64,000 nucleotides of DNA from Coptis chinensis. Taxonomy: Eukaryota > Streptophyta > Magnoliopsida > Ranunculales > Ranunculaceae. The stretch's first letter is position 1. Every line of letters starts with the position of its first letter. Below the pieces are notes generated by a model. That model was not told the DNA's origin. It did no database searches and saw only the letters and a program-made list of their open reading frames with translations. The DNA is taken from the NCBI GenBank assembly GCA_015680905.1, contig CM027378.1, positions 104,491,501-104,555,500 on the forward strand, read 5' to 3'. Both the position numbers and the translations under genes were made by a program. Shown here one piece after another: positions 1 through 12,656 of this stretch.

Positions 1-740
1 CTTGTGACCCGGCCCGACCCGACCTTATGCTGACTTTAGGGCCGGGCCAACCCGACCCTAATATTTGAAGGGCTTTAAATGTTTAGGGCCGGGCTAGCCC
101 GACCTGACCCATTACCCACCCCTACCGTCTAACCTAGTCGCCAAGAACAATAATGAGCACTGGGCACTAGCCTAATGAAAAATAGGTTGACGTCAGTAAA
201 AACTCATTCCATACTCTTATTTGTCTTTGTGTTCTTCAATGTTAAATGTAATTTTGGTGAGATTTGAGTACAAGAAATAACGGATTTATGTCAGTGAAAG
301 CTCATTCCAAAATATGTCTTGTGCATTTTAACTGTAATTTTGAAATATAAATATGAGTCTCTATGTACTTCATTTTATTAGATTGTGGATATGCATTTTA
401 AATTGTTTGACTTATCAAGAATTATTACTAGATTGGTTGTTATTCAAATTTCAAAGTGGTGGGACTTTGAGTTTGCAAATCTTTGAAATTTTTTTGTAAT
501 ATAAATGAGTTTTAAAACTGATGTAGTAAAAAAAAGAAAATATATAGGCCCGGCTCGACTCGGTCCTAAACTGTTAAAGATGGCTTAGGGTAGGGTCAGG
601 GCTTGAAATTTAGACTTATGACTCGGCCCGACCCTGCCCTATGGAGACTTTAGGGCCGGACTGGCCCGACCCTAATAATTGAAAGGCTTTAAATGTTTAG
701 GGCCGGGCTAGCTCGACCTGGCCCATTGCCCACCCCTACC
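1..740. repeat. Direct repeat of hAT-type terminal sequence
   Basis: A roughly 115-bp stretch rich in GGCCCGACC-type motifs at 1-124 recurs in the same orientation at about 623-739. Each copy ends in CCATTRCCCACCCCTA, which resembles a hAT transposon 3' terminus (TAGGGGTGGG read on the other strand). The DNA between them is AT-rich, with no coding signal. These are probably ends of non-autonomous hAT elements. No target duplication was found because the left copy runs off the window. Confidence 0.5.
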
Positions 741-1248
741 ACCAAGTCATATACAATTGTTTTCTTTATTAGTTTCTCTCCTGCCCCACAATAGAGTTGG
801 TGCCTTGGTGGACTGCGAGCTTTAACACGGACATAGTTAAGGATTTATCGGAATTATGATAGTCTTAAAAGCTGAAAAGTTTTATGGAATTCCGACATTT
901 TCTGACTAAATCTCCAAATTTACATTTTTTTTTTACTATATATAGTCAAAGAGTTACTGATCTCATTTAAATCAGGCTTGCTAATGAAAAAAAAAAGTTA
1001 TTCTCTATTTTATCAAACACCAAAATATTCAACAAAATTTCAAGTTTTTTTTTCAAAATCACAGACTATGAACAAGGATGGCTACCATTTGGTTGGGATA
1101 TTAAATCTTGATTATTGAAAGATGGTGTTACATAACAATGGAATAGTCGTCTACAAAGTACAAACTTGCAACTATCCTACGTCACAATGTTGTTGTTGGT
1201 TCCGAGAAAGTTCAGTGCAACACTTAAAGTCTTAAATGGAGTTGCTTA

Positions 1249-1653
1249 TAGCATCTCTAGGTGGTGGAGGTATCACTTGCATATTTGAGGGCGAAATTTG
1301 ATGCAATTATCTGCAAAATTTGACCTTTCTAGGTGGAGGCAAATATCAGTTGTAAATTTGGAGTAGCGTCTACCATACGCGACATTGATATTGTCGTGCG
1401 ACATTACCACTGTAGCCCAAGTTGAAAAAAAAAACACATTCCCACTGTCACGCCATATTGAAAAAATAACAAAAAAAAGAACCCACGCGACACTGGCAAT
1501 GGAGCGCCGCATCTGCATCCAAAACTGAAAATTTGCACGGATGCAGCTAGACAGGTGATATCTCCACATTTGCCTCCACTTAGAGATGGTTTTTCACAAA
1601 ATTCTAAATAATTGAGGCAAATATGCTGGTGATACCTCCACCTAGAGATGCTC
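1249..1653. mobile_element. PIF/Harbinger-type MITE (405 bp)
   Basis: The ends are inverted repeats: the left reads TAGCATCTCTAGGTGG and the right ends CCACCTAGAGATGCTC. They are flanked by the 3-bp direct repeat TTA (1246-1248 and 1654-1656), which is the usual PIF/Harbinger target duplication. The inside contains sequence close to CGCGACATTACCACTGT. The same termini and inner motif occur at the right side of the decayed Harbinger element near 43.6-43.88 kb, so that family probably mobilised it. It has no coding capacity; the 98-codon open frame inside is incidental. Confidence 0.8.
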
Positions 1654-1742
1654 TTAGTAAGACACTTTTTTTACTATAAGTCTCAAAGTATGTTACTTTT
1701 GGAAAGAGCATATTGAACATGAAAGAGTTGACTAGGGTTGTT

Positions 1743-1930
1743 TAGGGGTGGGAATTTGGCCCTGACCGACCCGATTCTAAGCCCTATAAAGCCCTTACAA
1801 CTAAAGTCCTCACAGAGTTTAGAAAGCGGTCGGTCGACCCCAATGCCTGCTAAAAGCTAAGGTCGTCGGGCTAATGTTCTGAAATATAGGCCCGACCCTA
1901 ACTAAGCCCTAATTATAATTTCACTATAAA
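1743..1930. repeat. hAT-like terminal debris
   Basis: The sequence begins TTTAGGGGTGGGAATTTGGCC, followed by runs of CCCGACC and AAGCCCT motifs. This matches the style of the hAT-type ends at 1-740. No second end or target duplication could be placed, so it is probably a truncated MITE. Confidence 0.35.
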
Positions 1931-2875
1931 ATACACAACTAAAACTATCCAACTCCTTGTTACATATTTTCAATTAAAATAACACTGTCATTTGTAATTT
2001 ATCACTTACCGTATGGGTACTTTTAATAACTTGTCTTATATCATAAAAACTTGTAAACCTAATTGTTTCTATCTCACAACTCACGTACACCTCACAACTC
2101 CCTGTCTAAGTTGGTGGGTGTTTTTTCTTGTTAGGTATTGTGCCATAATTTGTGTGTATTTTCCGAATTAATATGTGTCGAGAAGATCCCAAATGAACAA
2201 GATTTAATTTAGATACCAATGAAAATTCTCTTAATGAAATCATGGACAGATTGCATATCTTATATTTTTTAAAATCCAAAATATTCAATGAAATTATGAG
2301 ATTCTGTTTGAAATCAAGAACTAGGGATACTCGATCACATTGATTTAACGTTGATTTCTTAATTTAGGTTAAATATTCTGTTTGTTAGAGTTTCGTATAT
2401 TCATAAGGAATCCCTATTCTGAATTTCATGTGCGATCACGAGAAACCAATTTTCATGCAAAATACAACTTTACCCAAAAAAAATACAAGATACAACATTT
2501 AACTTTGGTTGCACTCGTGCAACTATTGGAAAGAGTTTGCATATTGCTTTACAAGGAAAAATAAAAATGTTCATGAAAAATACTAAAATATTGTGGGAGA
2601 GACATTGAAAATCTGATTTAAGTCATGAACCATCATGGGCCCAACCATCATACCGTAGGTGTTATTTTCATACGTCTGCACCAGGCCAGTTTTTGTTTTT
2701 TTTAATGGTAAATCAGGCCAGTTTCAGGGCTCTCGGAAAATAATATCTCATTCGTGGTAGAAATATATTTGTAGTTTGTAATTTTTGTATATTGCATTAT
2801 CGAAAATAATAATATTTGTACTTGAAAAAGAAGTAAAAATTCAAAATTCAAGATTCAGGACAATGTAGAAAACTT

Positions 2876-2883
2876 TATAAATA
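2876..2883 (+). promoter_or_regulatory. Probable TATA box of the MFS transporter gene
   Basis: TATAAATA lies 88 bp upstream of the ATG at 2971, a sensible distance for a plant gene with a short 5' UTR. It is inferred from sequence and position only. Confidence 0.45.
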
Positions 2884-2970
2884 ACAAACCTTCGTCACAG
2901 CTTCCTCTTTAAGTTAGCTTCAATAGCTTATTTATATTCCATTCTTCTCATTAGTAGAAACCGCGAAAAG

Positions 2971-5900
2971 ATGGTTGGGGTATTATCTCCAACGTCAACA
3001 ACAAGTAAATGGCTAGGCTTCGTGACTGCCGTTTGGGTGCAAGCAATTTCTGGAAACAATTACACCTTTTCAAATTACTCAGATGCATTAAAATCTCTCA
3101 TGTCCTTAACACAACTACAACTCAATAACCTCTCAGTCGCAAAAGATGTCGGTAAAGCTTTTGGAATTCTCGCTGGCCTCGCGTCTGATCGTCTTCCCAC
3201 TCCAGCAATTCTACTTATCGGTTCACTCGAAGGGTTCATTGGTTACGGCGTTCAATGGCTCGTGGTCAGCCAAATAATAAGCCCCCTCCCGTACTGGCAG
3301 GTGAGTTGACTCATTTGCGTCAATGTTACATTCCTGTTCATTCATGTCACAGTAATTACGGTCTAAATTTTAAACTTATGTGTTTACAGATGTGTATATT
3401 TTTGTGTATGGGTGGGAACAGCACAACATGGATGAACACAGCAATTTTAGTGACATGTATGCGCAACTTCAGAAAAAATCGTGGTCCTGTCTCTGGAATC
3501 TTGAAGGGTTTCGTTGGTCTCAGTACAGCAATCTTTACCGATATTTCCACAGCTATTTTTGCAAATAATCCTGCAATTTTTTTACTCATGCTAGCCGTTG
3601 TACCCGCTTTGGTTTGCCTTTCCGCGATAATTTTCCTTCGGGAAGTTCCTCCAGATACAACTACACCTGAACAAGAAAAACAAGAATCTTATTACTTTCA
3701 AGCGTTTAACGGAGTCTCGGTAATTATCGCAGTTTATCTTTTAGTTTTTGATACAACAGGAAACCATGGGCGTACACTTTCTTTAGCATTTGCTATTGGA
3801 CTACTCTTTCTTTTAGCAAGTCCATTGGCTGTTCCGATTCATTCCGCGTTTCTGAGTCGGTTGTTCAGTTTGAATCGGGATGTGGAAAGTGAAGTGCATG
3901 AGCCGTTATTACGTAGTCAACAAAGTCCAACTGAGTCGCAAGAGAAAACGGAGGTGGGATCTATTAATGTTGAGATTAAACGACGACCATCGATTGGAGA
4001 AGATCATACGATTTTGGAAGCAGTACGGACTTTGGATTTTTGGATCTTGTTTGTCTCTTTTCTTTGCGGAGTAGGTACGGGTTTGGCGGTCATGAATAAT
4101 ATGGGGCAGATGGGTTTGGCTCTTGGGTATGTGGATGTATCCATTTTCGTTTCCCTTACGAGTATATTCGGCTTCTTTGGACGGATCGGATCTGGTTCCA
4201 TATCAGAATATTTCCTTGAGTAAGTTGTTCAACTTTCTTTGCACTTTGTTTCTGAGTTGAATAGGGGACCAACCTTTACGATTACGCACCCACTATAAAG
4301 GAATAGTTCCTTAGCATTTCTTTGTCTGAACTAATTTGCACGACAGTACACAGTAAATATGAGTCAAATTTGTTATTACTTAATACACAATATTTGTATG
4401 TCCCACACACAATAGTTAGTTTATTTGTTTCTGTTTTTGTTTGAAAATCCATGTGAGCTAAAAAGGCGCTACCTGAAATTTGCTATTTCAAATATTTAAT
4501 TATATACTCAATAATATTTAATTATATAGTGAGGTGTAGTAAATTAAATTCGGGAAAGGGTACATTTGGAGAGGTCCGGGTGTTGGGGTCTGGACGTCTG
4601 GTGTAGGTGAGCAACTTATTTTCCATGCGTACAGTCTCAACTCTTTGTAACAGCGAGTGCAAACGACAGTTGACAGCTGAGAGCATGGAATCCAATGAAT
4701 CTTGTCATGTATATAGTAGTAAGACCACACAAATTGTTGGACCACTATGAACAGTTAAGTAGAAAGGTCGCAACCTACGACTTAATTAAAAGATATTTTG
4801 AAGGACTACGGACCCAATTGCTATATTGTTAAGTTACTATTTTTTTAGTAATTATTATTGAAAAATAGTTATGCTTGCTTAATGGTGTATTATTTACTTC
4901 AGTGATCTGTGTATATTGTCGAACATCCAGTGATCCTGTTTTAGATTTTCGTTTTGTTTAACCCGTTATACTATTTTTTGGTAGGTATGATTAAATTAGA
5001 TTAAAAATGGAAAAAATAAATTAAGTGGTTTAGGAAGGGGCTGACCCTTATTACCTTCCCTCCATATGGATGTTATTCTGATGGGTTGAAGCTTACTCAA
5101 GCATAGAGAAGCTTTTAACAAATATGATTTACTGTATCTTGTTATACAAATATGATTTTACAGTGTACTTTTAACTTTCAAAACCATATGGTCTGTCGAA
5201 TTAGTTTTTTCGGCATATTTGTCGTGTATATCTCTTTGGCTTTGTCAACAACTCAATTTTTGAATATTAAAGTGAATTAATAATTTAATATCACTGAGTT
5301 TTGATGCATACTACACACTTTTAATATTCTGGTGTTACAAGTTTTTCGCATGTGTGATCATATAAGCCATAATAGTACTTTTCGTGTAACACTGGTTAGT
5401 GACTTTGTTTGTGACAGAACCCAGAAGTGCTTTTCTCCCTTGAGTGAACAATTTCATTATAATTTAATTGGTTTTTCTAGTTGAGAAGTTTAGAGTGGCA
5501 TGTTTTTTCGGCTCATCTTATTGGGATACCTTTTAAGCATTAACAACACGTTGGGGCAGGTTGTAATTCAACTTGATTCTGGTAATTTACTTATTTATAT
5601 TTTTGTTATATTGGATAACCTGCTTCTGGTTACCACTTACCAGTTTCCCCCACCTTTAACGCTTGACTTATAATTTATAAATTTACATATGAGCAAGAAA
5701 AGTAATCATCGGCCTGAATCCCAGTCTAGTAGTTTTACTTAAAGCTGGTTTTTAAGATCGTAAAAGTGCACTCTCGGTCAAGTTTAAATGACAGCCCTTC
5801 TTATCACATTACCTTGTTTTTTCGAAGCTATGACTTACCTTATATTGATTGGAGTGATCTTCTCTTTAGTTTACGAGCAAGTAGTTGTTATCAATTAGAC

Positions 5901-6446
5901 ATCATGCACTGCTTTTCTTATATCATAAATTGTTAATCTGTGATATATATTGATTGCAGGAAAGGTGCAACTCCAAGACCTTTATGGAATGCTGCTTCTC
6001 AGATTCTAATGGCTGTTGGATATGTCGTCATGGCCATTGCACTGCCTGGATCCCTCTACATTGGTTCGATTGTCGTTGGAATATGCTATGGAGTTCGTCT
6101 TGCTGTCACAGTTCCAACTGCTTCTGAACTATTTGGCCTCAAATACTATGGATTGATTTACAACATCCTCATCTTAAATCTTCCCCTGGGCTCTTTCCTC
6201 TTTTCCGGACTGCTCGCTGGCTTCTTATATGATGCAGAGGCAACTCAAACCGCAGGAGGTGGCAACACATGCATAGGGGCTCACTGTTACAGACTTGTAT
6301 TCATGATCATGGCTTTGGCTTGTATTATTGGGTTTGGCTTGGACGTGTTTCTCTCTATCAGAACGAAAAGTTTGTATTCTAAAATCCATGCTATCAAAAA
6401 GCAGTCCAAGAAATCTGCTGTAAATGCGAAACCCATTAAAGGCTAA
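2971..6446 (+). CDS. NFD4/nodulin-like major facilitator transporter
   Basis: The gene has three exons, 2971-3300, 3390-4219 and 5960-6446, joined by GT-AG introns with consistent phases. It encodes about 548 residues. The N-terminus (about 1-250) matches the plant nodulin-like domain, with WVQAISGNNYTFSNYS near residue 17 and several hydrophobic membrane segments. A charged cytosolic loop near residues 280-330 contains EPLLRSQQ. The C-terminal half has further membrane helices and the NFD4-type run PRPLWNAASQILMA. The protein ends in a Lys-rich tail. Such proteins sit in plant membranes; substrates of most are unknown, and Arabidopsis NFD4 was named for a nuclear-fusion defect. The second intron (1.74 kb) has no inserted gene. 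Length and domain order are normal, so the gene looks functional. The class is secure but the substrate is not. Confidence 0.92.
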
Positions 6447-9190
6447 ATCTTCTTTGTAGAAGATTCTTTTGATTGTTGAGAAAAGTTGCATCAGGATGTC
6501 AGGAAGATTGCAAGAATCACACTTCAGTTTCATAGTATGCAAGCTTACAACACAGTGGCCTCAGAATTTGAGTGGTGTTTTGCTCAAGTGATATCTTCTA
6601 GGTCAGACTGAAGTAGCAGGGTATAAGTACAACAACCAAGTAGGCCCTTTCTGAAGATATTTGGCCTCCGGTTCTGATGCAGAGCTACTGTGATTCCTTT
6701 GTTATCTGTGAAATGTACCGGGCGGTTGTAACTAAATTGTGTATTGATATCTTTTTTGTTGCGTGTGCTTTTGAATTGTAGAATCATCAATCTCTAAGAT
6801 TCTTTCGTTCTTTCACCATGCAGTCTTCTTTGGATACCATTACCACGAGCAGCGAGCCCACGACACTACAGTCCAATGGATCTGAATTGCTTATTTTAGG
6901 TATTCGAACTACTTCATTAAGAGTGAATGATATAATCTCTAGCAAGTTCACGGAACCAACGTTCTAAAAAACTAGGAGTAGTCAGGCAGTGGGTGAGCGC
7001 CTAACGTGCCGCGCCACTGCCTATAGGCGTCCCCCGCTAAAAATATTTTATAATATATATATATATATATATATTCGCCACACACCATACTACAATAAAT
7101 GAAGAAAATAAATATTTACCATAATTTAAAAAATAATTCAAACAAAGTACTTGTTACAAAAGGGAAAGTGATATGCTCGAGTTAATTAGTTGAATAGGAA
7201 GACCAAATAGCAATTTCATATAAAAACACATTCTCTTTCTTATAGTGGCATATAATTTATATTGGGTTCTAGACTTCTAGTCTTTTAAACTCATTCAAAT
7301 CTTAAGTCTTTATAGACATTTTATTTTTGACATTTAATAATTTTTTGAAAAAAAAAAAATAAAATAAAAATTGAGCCAATTAGTCCACCTAGCCCAACTA
7401 ATCAGCCATCTAAATTTGTCTAGAGGCCGATTAGTCTGCCTAGACCACTTTTTGAACTGACTTGGGCTTAAGTGAGTCAGTTGGGCATGGCCTAGAGCCT
7501 AAAGACTGCCTATACCAATTTTTACAACACAGGTAGGGGTGTCAATGGATTGTGGACAAGGCCCTTTAAATTCTTGAAATGACTGAATACCTACCAACTT
7601 GATTTTAAGTGGCTTCGCTATATAAAGGCCATTGGTGGCCATTTCGGATTGTGGAAAATCCATTATTGAACGGATTCATTATTAAATAATCGGAATTTCA
7701 GATAGTACATTTTTCTTGATATACTACTGCAATTAATATGGAGCTGCCCCTACAGAGTATCAAAAATATCTCCTGAGGTGAACTCTTGGCGGCCAGGGCT
7801 GGAGCAGGAGTCCAACTCTTTGAAGTTTAAAGTGATTGCTAATGAGAATTAACGTATTCTAGTAAAAAAGTAATGATAATAACATATTCTATGACAACTG
7901 ATATACTGATGTACACTTGAATCTGTCTAGTTTGGCTGTCCCACGTCAGAAGTACCACAATCACAATGTTTTGATTGACACGCCATGCAATTTATCTTGG
8001 ACGGCGATGCATGAGAACCTCTTTGTTCTTGTCTCATCGTCCGCAATTGCTAACTCTGTAGTGTTTACGAAAGCTCACATTATCCCTTGCTTCAGAAGCG
8101 TCGCGTGCAATTTCTTCAGGTAATGAATACCCTACATCACGCTCCAACACTATCATTTCAACTTGGGAGTGAGAGAGACTTCTTGCTATAAAAGAGACTT
8201 CGTAAACCCTTTCTCCAGCTCGGTGGTATACTGTAATTTGTAAATTTAACACCCTATTTTCAAAAACGCTCACAAAATAAAACCATTTATGGTAGTTATC
8301 AATTTGGAAATTTTGATGAGAATTTTGTCGGGTTTGACAAATTCATTCAAATCTATCTAATAAAAAGCAATAGTGTGGGGCCGCAGGGACTCCATCCAAT
8401 GGTTGTTATTGTCTTTTCTAAGTTGTGACGTAGCAAAATAAAATAATCCAAAAAGTATGCTTCCTTACAACACACGGATCTACTGGATCTTATTTTCTCA
8501 TATCTTCAAACAAAACATCTATGCCCTATTCTTCCTGCCGCCGTCAAAAGTTGCTATTTCTAAGTTTTTGCCAGTTAGATTCATTGATGTACCAACTGCG
8601 GTCGGGAGCAGCAACCACCAGTAGCATTTCAAAGCACCAGGTCTCCCAAGAACATGATTCTTATCCTCAACGACTACAAATCTCGACGGGCCCATACCTC
8701 CGGTGGGAGCTCTCAGCAGGTTGCAGTCCAGTAGACCCCTCAGAGAATTAAGAGAAGTCGCCAAGGTTAGTGGTCATCCGTCATCCACACAAGCAAGTAC
8801 ATATGAATTTTGACTCATTGGAACTGTCTAAACTAAAATTTAGTATATGGCATTGGATTGGTACTAAGCTATCTTATGCGTGATATATATTACGCTTTTC
8901 CACAAAGATTTGTTGGAATGTGCATCCCTTTCTTTGGTGGGTTGTTAGGACTCTTTGGAGGGTCGTGTTTGCACCAATATCTTATTTTGTGAGTGTGAAT
9001 ATCAAACTCCTTATTTGCAACTCTATTCTCCCAATTGCCAGAGTTTTATTAATACAGCCTTTGACGAAACATGGTCAAGTTGAAATTCCAAGTTTTAGTT
9101 CCAATCTCGGATATGTTGTTTGCGATCAAAAAGTTATTTCTACCGTCACAACTCACTAGAAATTCCATCATAATTGTCATATAAATGACG
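6447..9190. other. Intergenic DNA with small repeats
   Basis: 6447 to about 6830 is probably 3' UTR of the transporter gene. About 6960-7070 is a short GC-rich repeat (GGCGTCCCCCGC style) ending in an (AT)n run at 7050-7071. About 7534-7700 starts with TAGGGGTGTCAATGG, a hAT-type end. A TCTATCTAATAAAAAG motif occurs at 8352 and recurs near 32.57, 32.61 and 33.14 kb. Two minus-strand open frames (8764-8519 and 8273-8034) look protein-like but begin with no ATG and match no family I recognise. Confidence 0.4.
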
Positions 9191-9196
9191 CATAAT

Positions 9197-10800
9197 ATGT
9201 TGTTCGTGCAGTATCTGAAACATCAGCATCACCAGTGTCCAACTCCTATTACCACTTTACCTCCGTTATCATTATTACACCCACACACATGTAATCAATC
9301 AAGGCATAGCTTTGATGCACCCGCAAATTTATCGGCTAGGGTCGAGCACACGTGAGTTCGAAACCGGTATGGTGGCATTCATGGAAGCCGTAGAGATCGT
9401 CGGTTTGTCTACGCCAGATTCGTGCCTTGGCATACTTGCCGATGATGCCCTTTTGACATGCTTAACTTTCCTGGGGACTCCTCTCAAATTGCAATTGGCA
9501 ACCATTCGGCGACCTCAAGATTTTCGACTTCGAATAGTGGTAATATATTGGAAAGTAATGGGAGTCACCAAATCACATTTGTTCATTCAAATCCTTCCAG
9601 TGGTGGCAACCGTCTGCTGCTCTTCTAGGTCCCATGAGGTGCGGTTGTGGAATCGTCTTCAATATCGGTGGTTCGACACATTCTTTTTGAAGGGTGCAAA
9701 TCTGCTAGGTTCAAAGAACTCTGCGGGAGGCATTTGCCGCTTTATCTACGAACCATCACGCCGCGGAAGTTCTCTTGTATGACATCCAGACTTGCAAACT
9801 TGAGCTGAAATTGACTGATACATACTTCAACTGCCGTGAGAGGGCATATACCTTCTCCTATACATTTTAACCCCTTAGACACGATGCTTCTGTGGAATGG
9901 CGTTCTATGGGGTCGAAGGGGATCTGGCCTTGTTCGTAAGTTTGATCTGTTTTCAGACTACGGTGGTGGTGGTTTTCATCCCTCTGGGAATGAGGTATGC
10001 TTCACAATTGTACTTGAAAAGTTTATAACAATATTGTTGTGGAATAGGTGTACAAGTTGGCTTTTCGTCGAATCTGAAAATCACTGTGATAAAATAGTAG
10101 TATCTGTTAGCTAACTACTTTATTTTTGTTCACTATTAGTGGTTTCATTAAACTCAGAAGTGTGGGATCTTCGAACGTTTAAGCTCCTATGGAGTGCCCC
10201 TTCTTTGGATCGACTGTTATAACATTTAATGCTCATGGTGACGCCATCTATCGCGATCCCGAGGCGTAATCTCAAGATGTAACTTCGCAGCATTCATGTC
10301 CGTCGCACCCCTTTCTCTGATTTCGAACGGTGGATGTTGTCAACTATTCGGACATTGCCACAATCCCCTGTGGATCGGCCGCGTGCTTGACTTTGCCACG
10401 TAACCAACCCGACTCATTTGTTGGGTTGGTAACCATGGATGACCATGAAGAAATGTATGCTTCGCTAGGCTCTATGAAATAGGTCGAAGGCCACCCATCG
10501 GGTGATGATTCGATCCCGGTGATGCCGAGAGGAGGAAGATGAAGATGATGACGATTCGACGCCGACGGTGACCCTTTATTGGGTGATGGCCCGGATGTTG
10601 ATAGTGATGTGGATGATATGAGCAATGATGAAGGTGATGATAGTGTAGATGACATTGAGGACTACGCATTTGATGATGGTGATTTTGGGATGGACACCGA
10701 ATTTCTCGGTGGAGGCCTATTGGATATTGTAACGGAGGACGAGGGACGATAACGATAACTATAGTCAGTTGATGGAGTCTATTAGTAGTGGGGGACGAGG
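9197..10800 (+). pseudogene. DCAF1: Decayed copy of DCAF1 (CUL4-DDB1 substrate receptor)
   Basis: Translating across frames gives the C-terminal half of plant DCAF1 in order. First is QYLKHQHHQCPTPITTLPPL (about 9210), then a segment like the RRDRxFVYxRFxPWRTC region (about 9390). WD40 pieces follow, such as SHEVRLWN (about 9630). Next come LLYDIQTCKLELKLTDT (about 9780), MLLWNGVLWGRR, and FDLFSDYGGGGFHPSGNE (about 9990). After a GT-AG gap at about 9994-10140 come SEVWDLRTFKLLWSAPSLDR and the acidic tail with DVDDMSNDEGDDSVDD (about 10600-10700). Many frameshifts and stops separate these pieces. DCAF1 presents substrates to the CUL4-DDB1 ubiquitin ligase. Because one intron seems retained, the copy arose from DNA rather than mRNA. 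The N-terminal half is absent. Confidence 0.88.
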
Positions 10801-10840
10801 AGAACTTTGGCTTCTAAAATTACAATGTCTTCAAATTATC

Positions 10841-10924
10841 CTCATATTTTGATTGGTGAGAGAAGCCGAAGTTCTTTGGCGACTCATATTTTGACCGGTG
10901 AGAGAAGCCGAAGTTCTTTGGTGA
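10841..10924. repeat. 42-bp tandem duplication
   Basis: Two adjacent copies (10841-10882 and 10883-10924) differ at only three positions and contain GAGAGAAGCCGAAGTTCTTT. It lies just 3' of the DCAF1 remnant and has no evident function. Confidence 0.85.
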
Positions 10925-12656
10925 TTAGGTAATGTAATTAGTGTCGATTATGGATCAAAATCAATAGTTTGTCATTGGGGAAAATTTTCATGCTTTGGTT
11001 CGGTTAGAGCAAATTAGAGATGCCGTGAGCAAAATGTACATAAGATTGGAAAAAGTTAAGGAAGAGAAACAAATTTTTTCAATGTAATTCTAAATTCGCT
11101 TTATATTATTTCCTTTCATCTTCTTCCTATTGCTGAGAATCACGCTCTTCAATCAATATATTAGTGTAAGTCGCGCGTTAAAATATGGAGTGTCGGTAAG
11201 CGCCAGCACGCCGAGGCCTCGGGTCGTGAGACATACCCTAGTACTTAATAAAACATTCAAATATACCCTGCATTGGAACTAGGGGTGTGCATGGGTACCC
11301 AAATACCCAAAACCGAACCGAACCCAGAACCGAATACTCCGGTTCTGGGTCCTTAAATGCTAGACCCAATAAAAATGGGTCTAAAGAACCGAACCATTTA
11401 AGAACCGGAACCGATGGGTAAATACCCGGTGGTTTTATGGGTACCCGATGGGTAACTAGAAAAAAATACACATATTTCTCAACCAATTTGGTTATTTGTC
11501 TGGATCAAACAAATTTTCAGACATGGTGATTGTCTGATTGACCAGGCCCATTCGTATTGGACCATTAGTAGTGAAAAGCTATAGGGGTGGAAAGTGCAGC
11601 GCCAAAACAGAAGTAATTTTAAAAAGGTTAAAAAGCTATAGACAGGAAATAGGAAATTAGGAATACATTAGTACATAAGTACATTACGTCATTAACTCAT
11701 TACATACAAAACAAATATATAATATTTTGGGCGGGAGAGATGAGCGCCAAAACAAAATTAACATAACCTTAGATAAGTGACTCTGACTGAACATTACATC
11801 TGGGTTTTCATGGGTTGCCTTGCTAGTGATTGTGAGCAATAGACTATCCAAATCCAAATATTCTTGCAAGCCCTTTTGAGCTTTGAGGTAAATTCCTTCA
11901 CCCCTCTCTCTTTCTCATCTTTGTTAATGTATGTATAAACTATAAAGTAAAGGCAAGTTTCTGATGTTGATTTTTATTTTTTATAACGAACTTTTTAAAG
12001 AATGGTAGCAAGGTTAGAAATTTATGAGTGGTCCTTCGAATGGGCTAAATGGTTTAAATATTTATGTGAAATGAATGTATATCAGTTATCAAACATAGCA
12101 AAGAATGATGGATTTTCAAGGAAATTGAGTATAGTTTACAATTTCTATTGTGTATTTGTGTTTTAGTTTTAACCATTGTTGTTTAACTATCTTTGAGCAA
12201 CCGAAAACCGAAAAGAACAAGTTTACTTGATTTAAGGTAATCATTAGGATAAAAACTATTGATTATTAGAACTAATGTATCGTCATAGACCAACTCATTT
12301 TGGTCGCCGAAATTAAACCCACAATTTGACGTTGACCAATTGTCGAATTTCACCGTGTAAGTGTCTTTTAATGCTCGTTTTACACTACCGCTTCACTTCC
12401 CCGAACGGTGTGAGGGTTTGGCACAAAGTTTTTTTTTTTTCACTCAAAGTGTTTTGACCTTAGATCTTGTTTACGATAATGAAGCTATTGGTGAACATCT
12501 TTCTTTTTCACAAAACTCTTAAGTTCTCGTAAATTATAATCTTTTGATCGTTTATAATTTCGTTGCTTTTGATGAGTCAGACTTATAACTTGTTTTGTAT
12601 CGCCATGATCATGTAGAATGTCTAAATCTTACATTTGTTTTCCATGATCATGTAGA

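Noticed and set aside
4518-4745. Minus-strand ORF inside intron 2 of the transporter gene
   Set aside because: Short, no recognisable domain and inside a clear intron.
8920-9159. Possible upstream extension of the DCAF1 remnant
   Set aside because: None of the three frames gave a run that I could match to DCAF1, so the feature starts near 9197.
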